Assembly: GCA_963696405.1 (NCBI GenBank)
Contig: CAVOJY010000007.1
Span: forward strand, 1 to 64,000
Reading direction: 5' to 3'
Origin: CAVOJY01 sp963696405
GTDB taxonomy: Bacteria; Chloroflexota; Limnocylindria; Limnocylindrales; CSP1-4
DNA length: 64,000 nt
Shown here: positions 52,591 to 61,171 of the stretch, in pieces
Layout of the letters: every line of letters begins with the position of its first letter
How positions within the stretch are numbered: position 1 is the first letter of the stretch
The notes under the pieces: generated by a model
The model's input: only the letters and a program-made list of their open reading frames with translations
Databases searched by the model: none
What the model was told of the DNA's origin: nothing
Translations under genes and position numbers: made by a program

Positions 52591-53415
52591 CTACTTGAGC
52601 AGCGCGCGCTCCAGCCGCGCGGCCGCGATCGCCAGCCCGATCAGCCCCATCAGCAGCAGGTAGCCTGCGTCGATCAGCATGTACGGCCCCACCGCCCCGG
52701 TCGTCAGGCCGCGCAGCAGGCTGACGCCGTGATAGAGGGGCGTCAGGGCGACCACGATCTGCAGCGGTTCCGGGTACACCGAGATCGGGTAGAAGGTCGC
52801 CGAGAAGAGGAAGAGCGGGAGCAGCACGATCTGGACGAGGTCGAAGTCGCGCCAGGAGCGGACGAACGTGGTGACCGCCACACCCACTGCGGCGAAGGCG
52901 AAGCCGATGAGCATGGCAGCCGGCAGCGCGAACACCGCCCAGGGCGACGCCACGAGCCCGAGGGCGAGCATGACCAGGATGAACCCGGCAGCGTAGATCG
53001 AACCCCGGAGAAGCGCCCAGGTGATCTCGCCGATGGCCACGTCCCCGATCCCCAGCGGCGTGGCCAGCACCGCGTCGTACGTCTTCGCGTAGCGCAGCTT
53101 GAAGAACACGTTGAACGTGCTGTCGTAGATCGCGCCGTTCATCGCCGATGACGCCATGAGAGCCGGCGCCACGTAGAGCGTGTAGGGGATCGCCTGGCCC
53201 TCGGGGCCGGTGATCGTCCCAACGAGCGTCCCAATTCCAAACCCGATCCCGAGCAGGTAGAAGAGCGGCTCGAAGAAGCCCGAGAAGATGACCATCCAGG
53301 CTCGCCGGTAGACCATGATGTTCCGCTCGACGAGCCGTCCCGCGCGTCGGCTCCTGAAAAGAACGGGCGGCAGCACCCGCAGGGCGAGCGTCGCCTGGTG
53401 GCGTGCGGCGGTCAC
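52591..53415 (-). CDS. ABC-2 type permease, second subunit
   Basis: A 274-residue NodJ-like permease with six helices. LVERNIMVYRRAWMVIFSGFFEPLFYLLGIGFGIG at the start, AKTYDAVLATPLGIGDVAIGEITWALLRGSIYA in the middle and LFLFSATFYPISVYPEPLQIVVALTPLYHGVSLLRGL are the family landmarks. It overlaps the upstream permease by four bases (GTGA) and shares its layout, so the two form a heterodimeric channel with the ATPase encoded first in the operon. Substrate possibly a lipid or oligosaccharide, judged only from family. Confidence 0.87.
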   Translation of the reverse strand: MTAARHQATLALRVLPPVLFRSRRAGRLVERNIMVYRRAWMVIFSGFFEPLFYLLGIGFGIGTLVGTITGPEGQAIPYTLYVAPALMASSAMNGAIYDSTFNVFFKLRYAKTYDAVLATPLGIGDVAIGEITWALLRGSIYAAGFILVMLALGLVASPWAVFALPAAMLIGFAFAAVGVAVTTFVRSWRDFDLVQIVLLPLFLFSATFYPISVYPEPLQIVVALTPLYHGVSLLRGLTTGAVGPYMLIDAGYLLLMGLIGLAIAAARLERALLK

Positions 53416-54209
53416 GTGACGAGCCTCCGCGCGAGCGAGACCCGGGCAACCACGAGGCCCGCGGCGACGTACGCGAAGAGGACAGCCACGTTCACGACGG
53501 CCAGGGCCGGTTCGATCGTCCCCAGCGTCAATCCCCGCGTCAGGCTCACCCCGTGCCACAGAGGCGTGACGTAGGCGATCGGCTGCAGGAAGGCCGGCAG
53601 TTGGTCGATGGGGAAGAACGTCCCGCTGAACAGGAAGAGCGGCGTGATCACGAACCGGAAGAGGGCGTTGAAGCCCGCGTCGTTGTTCAGCCGTGCCGAG
53701 TACCCGATGATCGGCGCAGCGAACGCGAGCCCGGTGAGCATCCCGGCCGGGATCGCGAAGATGCCAAGAGGTGACAATACGGCCCTGAATGCCACCATCA
53801 CGCCGAAGAAGACCGTGCAGACCATGGCCATCCGCAGGGTGATCCATATGATCTCGCCCACCAGGAGGTCACCCACCCCGAGCGGCGAAGCCAGCATGGC
53901 GAAGTAGGTCTTGTCCCACTTCACCCTGCCCAGGATCGGCCACGCGGCCTCGCCGGAGGCGGTCTGCATGGCCTGCGCCGCGAGGAGACCGGGCGCGAGG
54001 AACTCGAGGTAGCTCACCCCGCCGACCGTGCCGCCTCCGCTGCTCACGAACGATCCCAGGCCGACGCCCATGGCGGCGAGGAAGAGCACGGGCTCGAGGA
54101 ACGACGAGAAGACCGACCCCCGCCAGTTGCGGCGGTAGACCGCGACGTTGAACTCGAGCACGTGGATCCCGGGCACCCGCGAGGGCGCTGGCCGCGCGAC
54201 CGCGCTCAT
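53412..54209 (-). CDS. ABC-2 type permease, first subunit
   Basis: A 265-residue permease homologous to the next gene: EFNVAVYRRNWRGSVFSSFLEPVLFLAAMGVGLGSFV, KTYFAMLASPLGVGDLLVGEIIWITLRMAM and LFLFSGTFFPIDQLPAFLQPIAYVTPLWHGVSLTRGL align with the same positions there. The duplication and tight packing argue that both subunits are needed. The ATG at 54209 overlaps the stop of the ATPase gene by one base. Confidence 0.87.
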   Translation of the reverse strand: MSAVARPAPSRVPGIHVLEFNVAVYRRNWRGSVFSSFLEPVLFLAAMGVGLGSFVSSGGGTVGGVSYLEFLAPGLLAAQAMQTASGEAAWPILGRVKWDKTYFAMLASPLGVGDLLVGEIIWITLRMAMVCTVFFGVMVAFRAVLSPLGIFAIPAGMLTGLAFAAPIIGYSARLNNDAGFNALFRFVITPLFLFSGTFFPIDQLPAFLQPIAYVTPLWHGVSLTRGLTLGTIEPALAVVNVAVLFAYVAAGLVVARVSLARRLVT

Positions 54210-55414
54210 CAGTCGATCAGCCGACGCCCGGTGAGCCGCAGGAACACGTCCTCCAGGGTGCTGCGCCGAACGAGGACACTATCCGGGCGCAGGCCCCGTG
54301 CGTGGACGGCCGCCGCCGCGGCCTCTCCGTCGACCGTGTAGAGGAGGGTGCGGTCTGGCAGGATCTCGACCCGCTCGGATGACCCCTCGAGGGCGCCCCT
54401 GAGCTCACCGGGCGACCAGCCCTCCGGCACGCCCGAGGTGGCCTCACCTGCCGTGGTCCCGTCATGTGCTGCCCGGCGCGATTCCCGCCCGTCGCCCAGA
54501 TCCGGGGCGTCTGCCCGGCCGCTGCCCGCTGTGCCCGACTCCAGCGCGTACGGGCCTGCCACGGCACTTACGGGCTCGACCTCGTGTGGTGCGAGTGGTG
54601 CCTTGTCCGATCCGGCGTCCGCCGATGCCGAGACGGCCTCCGCGTAGAGGGCCGCCTGCGTTTCGGCCGGGAAGCGCAGCTCCAGGACCTCGCGCGTGAC
54701 ATACCGGTCGATGAGCTCGCGAGGCGAGCCCTCGGCCACGATCCGGGCCCGGTCCATGATCACGAGGCGATCGCAGAGCTGCTCGGCCTCGTCCATGTAG
54801 TGGGTGGTCAGGACGAGGGTGACGCCGCGCTGCTTCAGCCGGTAGAGGCGGTCCCAGAGCAGGTGCCTGGCCTGCGGGTCGAGTCCGGTGGTTGGCTCGT
54901 CAAGGAGAAGCATGTCGGGCTCGTTGATGAGCGCCCGGGCGATCGTGAGCCGGCGCTTCATCCCTCCGGAGAGCGGTTCGACCTCGTCCCTGGCGCGTTC
55001 GGTGAGCTGGACGAAATCCAGGAGTTCGGCCGCCCGCTGCCTGATCAACCCGCGCGGCAGGTCGAAGTATCGGCCGTGGATGAGCAGGTTCTCCAGGACC
55101 GTGAGCTCGTTGTCGAGCGTGTTCTCCTGCGGCACCACGCCGAGCCGGGCGCGGATGCGCGGGCCGGCGGTGGCGGGATCCATGCCGAGCACCCGCAGCG
55201 TTCCCTCCGTCACGGGAGAAACGCAGCCGATCATGCGCATGGTGGACGTCTTCCCGGCGCCGTTCGGACCAAGGAAGCCGAACGCCTCCCCGGGAGCGAC
55301 GTCGAAGTCGACTGCATCGACGGCGGTCAGCGCGCCGAAGCGCTTCGACAGGCCCCGGGCATGGACGACGGCCCCGTCGGCTCCCGTCCGACGGGTGGGA
55401 GAGAGGGCGGTCAC
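54209..55414 (-). CDS. ABC transporter ATPase, NodI/CcmA-like, with disordered insertion
   Basis: A 401-residue ATPase. Walker A is FGFLGPNGAGKTSTMRMIG, signature EPLSGGMKRRLTIARALINEP, Walker B MLLLDEPTTGLDPQARHLLWD and the H-loop LTTHYMDEAEQL: the daunorubicin/NodI-type core (about 18-245). After it, at about 258-325, there is an acidic Gly/Ser/Ala-rich stretch (ASADAGSDKAPLAPHEVEPV ... GDGRESRRAAHDGTTAGEA) not found in typical members. The usual C-terminal regulatory domain then ends in STLEDVFLRLTGRRLID. First gene of a three-gene exporter operon. The start at 55414 is in a region without a clear promoter. Confidence 0.87.
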   Translation of the reverse strand: MTALSPTRRTGADGAVVHARGLSKRFGALTAVDAVDFDVAPGEAFGFLGPNGAGKTSTMRMIGCVSPVTEGTLRVLGMDPATAGPRIRARLGVVPQENTLDNELTVLENLLIHGRYFDLPRGLIRQRAAELLDFVQLTERARDEVEPLSGGMKRRLTIARALINEPDMLLLDEPTTGLDPQARHLLWDRLYRLKQRGVTLVLTTHYMDEAEQLCDRLVIMDRARIVAEGSPRELIDRYVTREVLELRFPAETQAALYAEAVSASADAGSDKAPLAPHEVEPVSAVAGPYALESGTAGSGRADAPDLGDGRESRRAAHDGTTAGEATSGVPEGWSPGELRGALEGSSERVEILPDRTLLYTVDGEAAAAAVHARGLRPDSVLVRRSTLEDVFLRLTGRRLID

Positions 55415-55433
55415 CCGACGGATGCTAGCGCAC

Positions 55434-55461
55434 CGGGCTCGGCCGCGGCCGTCCGAGCCCG
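55434..55461 (-). terminator. Hairpin after the UxaA-family gene
   Basis: Stem CGGGCTCGG (55434-55442) with CCGAGCCCG (55453-55461), 10-base loop. It lies 11 bases after the dehydratase stop and 20 bases before the ABC operon start. Probably terminates the NiaR operon. Confidence 0.55.
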
Positions 55462-55471
55462 CCGGCCGTCC

Positions 55472-57001
55472 TTACAGAACCGGGCCCACCGTCCACGGCG
55501 CGAACTCCTCGTCACCCACGCCCTGCTCCTCGCTCTTAGTCCGCCGGCCGCTTGCCACCGCGAGGAGCTTCTCGAAGATGGCAGCCCCGACATCTTCGAC
55601 AGACGCTCCGTCCAGGATCACGCCGGCATCGAGGTCCATGTCGTCCGACATGTGCCGATAGAGCCCGGACGTCGTGGCGATCTTGAGACATGGCGTCGGC
55701 TTGCAGCCGTAGACGGAGCCGCGGCCGGTAGTGAAGGCGCACACGTTCGCGCCGCCCGCCACGACCCCGGTGAGCGAGATCGGGTCGTTGCCCGGCGTGT
55801 CCATCACGACCAGCCCAGGCGCGGTCACCGCCTCGGCGTACCGGTAGACGGCGGTGAGCGGCGTGGACCCGCCCTTCGCCACCGCCCCGAGCGACTTCTC
55901 GTAGATCGTGGTCAGGCCGCCCGCCTTGTTGCCCGGGGTCGGGTTGTTGTCGATCGAGGCGCCGAACACGCCCGCGTACCACACCCACCAGCGGATGCGC
56001 TCAAGCAGCGCCTCCCCGACCTCGCGGCTCACTGCCCGCGTGGTGAGGATGTGCTCGGCGCCGAACAGCTCCGGCGTCTCCGGCAGGATGACCGTGCCGC
56101 CCTGCGCGACGAGCAGGTCGGCCGCGACGCCGAGGGCGGGGTTCGCGGTGATCCCGCTGAACCCGTCCGAGCCCCCGCACTGGGTGCCGAGCACGAGCAT
56201 GGACGCGGGCAGCTCGGTCCGCTCCACTGCGGCGGCCCCCGGCAGGAGCTCGCGAAGCGCCGCCACCCCCGCCTCGACGGTCCTCCGCAGCCCGCCCTGC
56301 TCCTGGATGACGAGCGTTCGGATCCCGCTTCGACCTCCCAGGCCCTGCCGCTCGATGACCGATGCTGCCTGCGCAACCTCGCAGCCCAGGCCGACCAGCA
56401 GGCAGGCGCCCACGTTCGGGTGGCCGGCGAACCCCGCCAGCACGCGCTCGAGTCGGAGGTGATCGTCTCCGTCGAGGGGTCCCGTGCAGCCGCCCTTGTG
56501 GGTGAGCGCGAGGACGCCGTCGATCGACGGGTACGAGGCGAGAACGTCCTGCGGCAGGCGCTCCGCGATGAACCGCGAGGCGGACGCGGAGCAGTTCACG
56601 GTCGAGATGACGGCCACGTAGTTGCGGGTTCCGGCGCGCCTGTCGGGGCGGAGGTAGCCCCGGAACGTGCGCGGCGTCGCCGCGAGGGGAGGGGGCCGCA
56701 GGTCGGTGGCGAACTCGTACGCCCGATTGAAGCCGTCGGCGGTGACGTTGTGGGCGTGGACGTGCGACCCCGGCCCGATGTCCTCTCCCGCGAAGCCAAT
56801 GGTCTGCCCGTAGCGACGGATGGGCGTTCCCGCGGGGATCGCGACCAGGCTCACCTTGTGGCCCGCGGGGACCGCGTCGCGCGCCAGCAGTCCACCCGCG
56901 CCGGAACCGGGCGGGTTGACCGGGTCGCCCGGCGCCAGCGCGTCGACTGCGACAGCCACGGTGTCGTCCGGTGCGAGGCGGATGACGCGGGGTGTGCTCA
57001 C
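55472..57001 (-). CDS. Altronate/galactarate dehydratase-family protein (UxaA/GarD)
   Basis: A 509-residue member of the UxaA/GarD family, iron-dependent dehydratases that turn sugar acids into 2-keto-3-deoxy acids. The N-terminal SAF-like domain (about 1-90) has AVAVDALAPGDPV and HKVSLVAIPAGTPIRRYGQTIG. The main domain has RAGTRNYVAVISTVNCSASAS, THKGGCTGPLDGDD, LGTQCGGSDGFSGITANPALGVAADL and NNPTPGNKAGGLTTIYEKSLGAVAKGG. The product would feed KDPG-type aldolases such as the one at 10424. It is the last gene of an operon with a transporter and a NiaR-like regulator; GTG start overlaps the transporter stop by four bases. Confidence 0.87.
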   Translation of the reverse strand: MSTPRVIRLAPDDTVAVAVDALAPGDPVNPPGSGAGGLLARDAVPAGHKVSLVAIPAGTPIRRYGQTIGFAGEDIGPGSHVHAHNVTADGFNRAYEFATDLRPPPLAATPRTFRGYLRPDRRAGTRNYVAVISTVNCSASASRFIAERLPQDVLASYPSIDGVLALTHKGGCTGPLDGDDHLRLERVLAGFAGHPNVGACLLVGLGCEVAQAASVIERQGLGGRSGIRTLVIQEQGGLRRTVEAGVAALRELLPGAAAVERTELPASMLVLGTQCGGSDGFSGITANPALGVAADLLVAQGGTVILPETPELFGAEHILTTRAVSREVGEALLERIRWWVWYAGVFGASIDNNPTPGNKAGGLTTIYEKSLGAVAKGGSTPLTAVYRYAEAVTAPGLVVMDTPGNDPISLTGVVAGGANVCAFTTGRGSVYGCKPTPCLKIATTSGLYRHMSDDMDLDAGVILDGASVEDVGAAIFEKLLAVASGRRTKSEEQGVGDEEFAPWTVGPVL

Positions 57002-58484
57002 GATGCCTCCCTGGGCTCGACCACGCGGCGCTCCTCTCGCATCAGGACGGCGTACACCAGGCCAACCGTGATTCCCACCGGCAGCGCGGCCGTGATCTGC
57101 TCGCGGATCTCCGGGAAGCCATAGGCGAAGATCCAGTACGCGGCCGTCCCGCCGGCGAGGCAGGCGATCCCCGCCAGTTCACGCCGCGCCCATACCAGTA
57201 CGTCCCGCCGGCCTCCCGGAACAGGTCGGTCGAGTAGCGGCCGCGCCGCACCCAGAAGTAGTCCACCAGCACGATGACCCAGAGCGGTACCACGATCGCC
57301 CCCAGGAAGTCGAGCCAGAAGACGTACGTTGCCTGGAAGCCGGTGACCGCGAGCGGCAGGAGCGCCAGCGGGACGACGATCACCGCAACGATTGCGATGA
57401 GCCGTCGCAGCCCGAGGCGTTCCCCCAGGCTCGGGGCGATGTTGGAAATGGCGAGCGCCGAAGCGGTGAGGTTCCCGGCGTTCGTCGAGATCGTTGCGGC
57501 CACGATGATGACCGCCGCCATCCAGCCGAGACCGAGCGCCGTGGTGAGCGAGGAGGGGTCCGACGCCTCGGGACGGAAGGCCCCCGTCGTCGTGGCCAGG
57601 TAGACGACCCCCAGGGCGCCCACCCCGAACCACCATGTCTGGGCCACGTTCGCGCCGAGGAAGGGCCCGCCCGCGCCCGCGGCGGGTGTGCGGGCGAAGC
57701 GGCTGAAGTCGCCGATGAACTCCCAGGTCCAGTTGTAGGCGATGAGGAGATCGACGAGGAGCGCGAAGGTGATCGTGTAGGTGAAGGGTCCGATGGCGGT
57801 GGTGAGGCCCCCCGCCGGCGGCTGCCAGCTCATCAGGGCGGCCGGATCCCAGTGCGTGAAGACGAGCCAGAGCTGGACCGCGCCAAGGCCGAGGAGGCAG
57901 ATCGTAGCGCCCCACTGGAGCACCTTGAGCACCCGGTGCCCGGCGATGGCGAAGGTGGCCTGAAGAGCGCAGACGATGAGGATGGCGACTGCCATGGGCC
58001 CCTCGTAGCCGGGCTCGAGAAACGCGGGGGTGCCCAGCCAGCCGGCGCCGACGAAGCTCAGCCCGATGGCGCCCAGGAAGACGTTCACGGCCGCCCACCC
58101 GAACCCGAAGACCAGGTAGAGGGCGGACGGGAAGGCCGACCCGCGGAGCCCGAATGCCGGCCGGACCATGGCCGTGGAGCAGGCGCCCGTGCGGGCGGCG
58201 ATCCAGCCGAGGAACGCCCACGGGACCAGGGTGAGCGGGCTGACCACGAGCATGAGCAGAAGCGCGCCCGGCATGCCGTTCGCGCCTACCATGAGGGCAC
58301 CGTAGAACCAGGCCGCCGGAAGGCAGGTGGCGGCGAACCAGAAGGCGGCCTGGTCCCACCCACCGAAGACCCGAGCTCGCGGCGGGACCTGTTCGAGTGC
58401 CGGGTACTCGTGGCTGATGGCGGCAAGACCGCGGCGGTGCTCGACCGACTCGGCGGCGCTGCCCTGGGGCTCGGGCGCTGTCAC
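56998..58484 (-). pseudogene. NCS1-type nucleobase/cytosine permease, frameshifted near its end
   Basis: From GTG 58484 a 12-helix permease of the NCS1 family is open for about 430 codons: FGGWDQAAFWFAATCLPAAW, GLRGSAFPSALYLVFGFGWAAVNV, AYNWTWEFIGDFSRFARTP and STNAGNLTASALAISNIAPSLGERLG. Near 57190 (TYWYGRGVNW) one base is missing. The given frame runs into Ser/Arg-rich nonsense and stops at 57042. In the next frame the protein continues naturally (GIACLAGGTAAYWIFAYGFPEIREQ) and ends at 56998, overlapping the dehydratase start by four bases as an intact operon would. NCS1 carriers import cytosine, uracil, allantoin or nicotinamide-like compounds. Confidence 0.8.
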
Positions 58485-59086
58485 GGGTTGTGCTCCTTCG
58501 ACTGGTGGGGATCCGGGTGCTCCGAGGTGGCCGGCGTCGGGCCCGGCAGCAGGTAGCCGCGCTCGGCGAGCGCCGCCGCTGCGCGCTCGAGCCGCGCCGG
58601 GTCGCTCGACTCGAGCGTGTGGAGATGGACGCCGTCGGTGAGTTCCGACAGGAGGTGCGCGCGCGTCTCGGCGGTGGCCTTCGCCCACGCCCGGACGTCG
58701 TCCGGCGAGTCGAGGAGGAGCGGGCCACGCAGCTCACCGTACATGGGGTGGTCCACGGCGACGTCCACCACCCGGACGCCCACGTCCACGATGGCCTGGA
58801 GCTCGTCCTGCGCCTGCTCGGCAGTATGGCGGACGGCGACGACCAGGCGGTTCGCGTGAACGCCCGCGGCGGGGGCCAGCAGGTAACCGCGGACGGTCGC
58901 CACGACGGGAGCGCCGGCGGCCCGCAGAATCGCGACGTCCTGGACGATCGCCTGGCGGCTCACCCCGAGCTCCCGGGCGAGCGCGGTCCCGGCGACCGGC
59001 TCCGCGGAGGAGCGCAGTACGTCGAGGATCCGCTCGCGGCGCGATCCGGAGGAGGGATCTGCAAGGTGGGCCGGCGGCTCCGTCAC
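58481..59086 (-). CDS. NiaR-like transcriptional regulator (HTH + 3H domain)
   Basis: A 201-residue regulator. The N-terminal winged helix (about 12-70) has RRERILDVLRSSAEPVAGTALARELGVSRQAIVQDVAILRAAGAPV. The C-terminal 3H domain (about 85-175) keeps the three histidine landmarks: VVAVRHTAEQAQ, VAVDHPMYGELRG and LTDGVHLHTLES. 3H proteins of the NiaR group bind nicotinic acid and repress NAD-salvage and niacin-uptake genes. Here it leads an operon with an NCS1 permease (GTGA overlap) and a UxaA-like dehydratase, so the ligand may be niacin or another carboxylate. GTG 59086 is used. Confidence 0.82.
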   Translation of the reverse strand: MTEPPAHLADPSSGSRRERILDVLRSSAEPVAGTALARELGVSRQAIVQDVAILRAAGAPVVATVRGYLLAPAAGVHANRLVVAVRHTAEQAQDELQAIVDVGVRVVDVAVDHPMYGELRGPLLLDSPDDVRAWAKATAETRAHLLSELTDGVHLHTLESSDPARLERAAAALAERGYLLPGPTPATSEHPDPHQSKEHNP

Positions 59087-59100
59087 GGTGCGGGCATGAT

Positions 59101-59116
59101 AGCTGACAAGACAGCT
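59101..59116. promoter_or_regulatory. Candidate NiaR operator
   Basis: Inverted repeat AGCTG (59101-59105) / CAGCT (59112-59116) around ACAAGA, 15 bases upstream of the regulator start. Read on the minus strand the core is CTGTCTTGTCAG, similar in style to NiaR boxes. Auto-regulation is plausible. Confidence 0.45.
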
Positions 59117-59269
59117 GCCATTCGGGACCGACCCGCAACGGCGAGGGAAGGCCGCCCCCTGACGTGCTACCGTGCGGTTTCCGTGCTCGCGCCACGGCAA
59201 GGCGGCGCGAGCCGAGACGCCATCTCGGACGGTTGACCGTCCTGCCCCAGACACTCGAGGGAGTCGCAG

Positions 59270-59630
59270 ATGCCAGGCCCGGTGACCATCGCCTACTACT
59301 ACCGAACCCGCTGGGGGCACCACGAGGAATTCGTCGAGCTGTTCACCCGGAACCACTACCCGATCCTCCGGGCCCAGGTCGAATTCGGGGCGGATGCACG
59401 AGGTCAAGGCGTATACGCCCCGGTTCCACGGCGACGGGCGCGCTGACTGGGACTTCATGGTGACGATCACCTACCGTGACTGGCCCGCCGTGGAGGCGCA
59501 CTCGGACCGGGCGCTCACAGAGCGGCTCTACCCTGACCAGGCGCTCTACGCGGCCGAGGAACAGCGCCGGTTCGAGCTGCTGGAGGCCCATTGGGATGTG
59601 CCGCTCTCCGAGCAGCCGCTCGACCGCTAG
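59270..59630 (+). pseudogene. Small EthD/dimeric alpha-beta-barrel-like protein, frameshifted
   Basis: From ATG 59270 (GAGGGAG 6 bases upstream) the protein reads MPGPVTIAYYYRTRWGHHEEFVELFTRNHYPILRAQ, then loses frame at about 59380. In the next frame it continues as MHEVKAYTPRFHGDGRADWDFMVTITYRDWPAVEAHSD, ending at 59630. One extra T in the GAATTCGGGG stretch explains the break. The restored protein (about 119 residues) has the ferredoxin-like beta-alpha-beta pattern of small EthD or NIPSNAP-like proteins. Function unknown. Confidence 0.6.
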
Positions 59631-59743
59631 GCGCGCGCCGCCGACCGTCCGCGGGGGGCGGCCGGGCGCGGAACGCCCTCCCGGCGTGGAACCGGGGACG
59701 TAGACTGGTGAGGCAGGCTCAAACGCGAGGGAGGAGAAAGGCC

Positions 59744-60223
59744 TTGGAACGCCCTACTGAACCGATGGGCCCGACGAGGGTTCGGAGGAGCCTGGTGGCT
59801 GCCCTGGCGGCCGCGGGAGTCGCGCTCGTGCTGGCGGTAAGCCCCGTCACAGCGACCGAGATCTACCGCAACACTGCCTACCTCTACAACCAGACGCAGG
59901 CGACCTGGTACGGCACGGCGACCCTTGACCGGTGGTTCAGCAGCAGCCCGCCCGCGCCCCTCAAGACGCACCTCAAGCTCGACATGGTCGGTCTGAACGG
60001 GTCGCGCTGGCACTGGGTCCGCGTGGTGGCCGGCGACTGCTGGGGTGAGGGCGTCAAGCTGGCCAGCATCCGGGTGCAGTCGGGCGTGTCCGGAAAGATC
60101 AAGAAGACGCTCGTCCTGACCGCGACCCAGCGCCGCGCCGTCCAGAAGGCGTACGACAGGGGCTGGCCGCTCATCGTGACCTTCATCGGCGGGGGCCGGG
60201 ACCTGTGCGGCGAACTCGAATAG
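59744..60223 (+). CDS. Secreted hypothetical protein
   Basis: A 159-residue exported protein. The TTG at 59744 follows GGAGGAGAAAGG; an ATG at 59765 is the alternative. A Sec-type signal peptide (SLVAALAAAGVALVLAVSPVTA) is cleaved probably after about residue 36. The mature part is beta-rich with several Trp (WYGTATLDRWF, GSRWHWVRVVAGDCWGEGV) and two Cys, one in GDCW and one in RDLCGEL, likely one disulfide. No family recognised. Followed 52 bases later by the zinc-ribbon protein. Confidence 0.68.
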   Translation: MERPTEPMGPTRVRRSLVAALAAAGVALVLAVSPVTATEIYRNTAYLYNQTQATWYGTATLDRWFSSSPPAPLKTHLKLDMVGLNGSRWHWVRVVAGDCWGEGVKLASIRVQSGVSGKIKKTLVLTATQRRAVQKAYDRGWPLIVTFIGGGRDLCGELE

Positions 60224-60275
60224 TGACTGACGGGCGATCCCGGCACCGGGGTGCGTCCGCGGAGGGAGGAACCAG

Positions 60276-61070
60276 ATGAGCGCAGCCGAACTGTTCTGCG
60301 AGCAGTGTGGAACGCGGGTCGGACCCACGGCCGCCTTTTGCGGGTCGTGCGGGGCGCCAACGGGCCGCGACGCGAAGCCCGCCGCCGGACCGCCCCAGGC
60401 CCAGGTCCCGCCGCCGCCGGTGGGTCCACCCCCCGGTCCGCCGCCAGGCCTGCCGCCGGTTCCACCGGTCGGTGTGGCCCCCGTGGCTGCCCAGGGCCCG
60501 GGTCCGTCCGCGCCTCCCCCCGGGCCGTCGGCCGGCTGGGGTGCTTCGCCGCCGATCGCAGGCGGAACGCCGCCGCCGTACGGTCCGCCGCCCGGGCCTC
60601 CTCAGGGACCCCCGCCCGGGGCCGCCGCAGCGGCAGGCGGGGCCGCGGCCGGCCGGCCCTCCGTGGCTTCACAGCTGCCCTCGCTGGCGCAGCTTGCCGC
60701 CCAGGCCGACTACATCGCCATCATCGGCGGCGTGATCGTGGCGGTCGCCATCGTCCTCCCCGTGTACGCGAGCGTGTCGCTCATCAGCCTCCCGATCTGG
60801 ATGCTCTTCACGCCGCTGCTTCTCGCGGCCGGGCCGATCATCGTCGGGTTCCTGCGTCGCAACGGCCAGGTGGGCACGCAGTTCGCGATGGCGACCTACC
60901 TGAGCTTCGGCGCACTCGAAGCCACGACCTACTGGGGCTACTTCTTCTACGGCGTCTTTGGCGGCGGGCTCTTCAGCGGCTTCGGCATCGGGTCGCTCGT
61001 CGGCGGGATCGGGGCGATCATCGTGATCGTCGCGGGGGTCGCGCTCCTGCGGGCCAATCCGGTTCGCTGA
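60276..61070 (+). CDS. Zinc-ribbon membrane protein
   Basis: A 264-residue protein. An N-terminal zinc ribbon (Cys8, Cys11, Cys22, Cys25: FCEQCGTRVGPTAAFCGSCG) is followed by a roughly 110-residue Pro/Gly/Ala-rich cytosolic linker. Four membrane helices (about 145-260) follow, with PVYASVSLISLPIWMLFTPLLLAAGPIIVGFLRRNGQVGTQFAM between them. The zinc-ribbon plus Pro-rich plus membrane layout is common in actinobacterial and Chloroflexota genomes and is uncharacterised. GGAGGGAGG precedes the ATG. Confidence 0.75.
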   Translation: MSAAELFCEQCGTRVGPTAAFCGSCGAPTGRDAKPAAGPPQAQVPPPPVGPPPGPPPGLPPVPPVGVAPVAAQGPGPSAPPPGPSAGWGASPPIAGGTPPPYGPPPGPPQGPPPGAAAAAGGAAAGRPSVASQLPSLAQLAAQADYIAIIGGVIVAVAIVLPVYASVSLISLPIWMLFTPLLLAAGPIIVGFLRRNGQVGTQFAMATYLSFGALEATTYWGYFFYGVFGGGLFSGFGIGSLVGGIGAIIVIVAGVALLRANPVR

Positions 61071-61097
61071 GAGCGCAGGATCTCTCGGCGAACCCCC

Positions 61098-61128
61098 TTG
61101 ACTCTCACCCCGGGTGAGACGGCAGGCT
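61098..61128 (+). promoter_or_regulatory. MerR-type promoter with operator
   Basis: A -35 box TTGACT (61098-61103) and a -10-like CAGGCT (61123-61128) are spaced by 19 bases. The 7-1-7 palindrome CTCACCC (61104-61110) / GGGTGAG (61112-61118) fills the spacer. This is the architecture that MerR-family activators unwind. It lies 44 bases upstream of the MerR-family gene, which suggests self-regulation. Confidence 0.7.
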
Positions 61129-61171
61129 GACTGGAGACGGCGCGCGCGGGCGCGCCGACAGAGGGCCCGCG

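Noticed and set aside
54464..57124. 886-codon forward frame
   Set aside because: Fully antisense to the NodI-type ATPase and the UxaA-family gene, with residue composition typical of complementary GC-rich reading.
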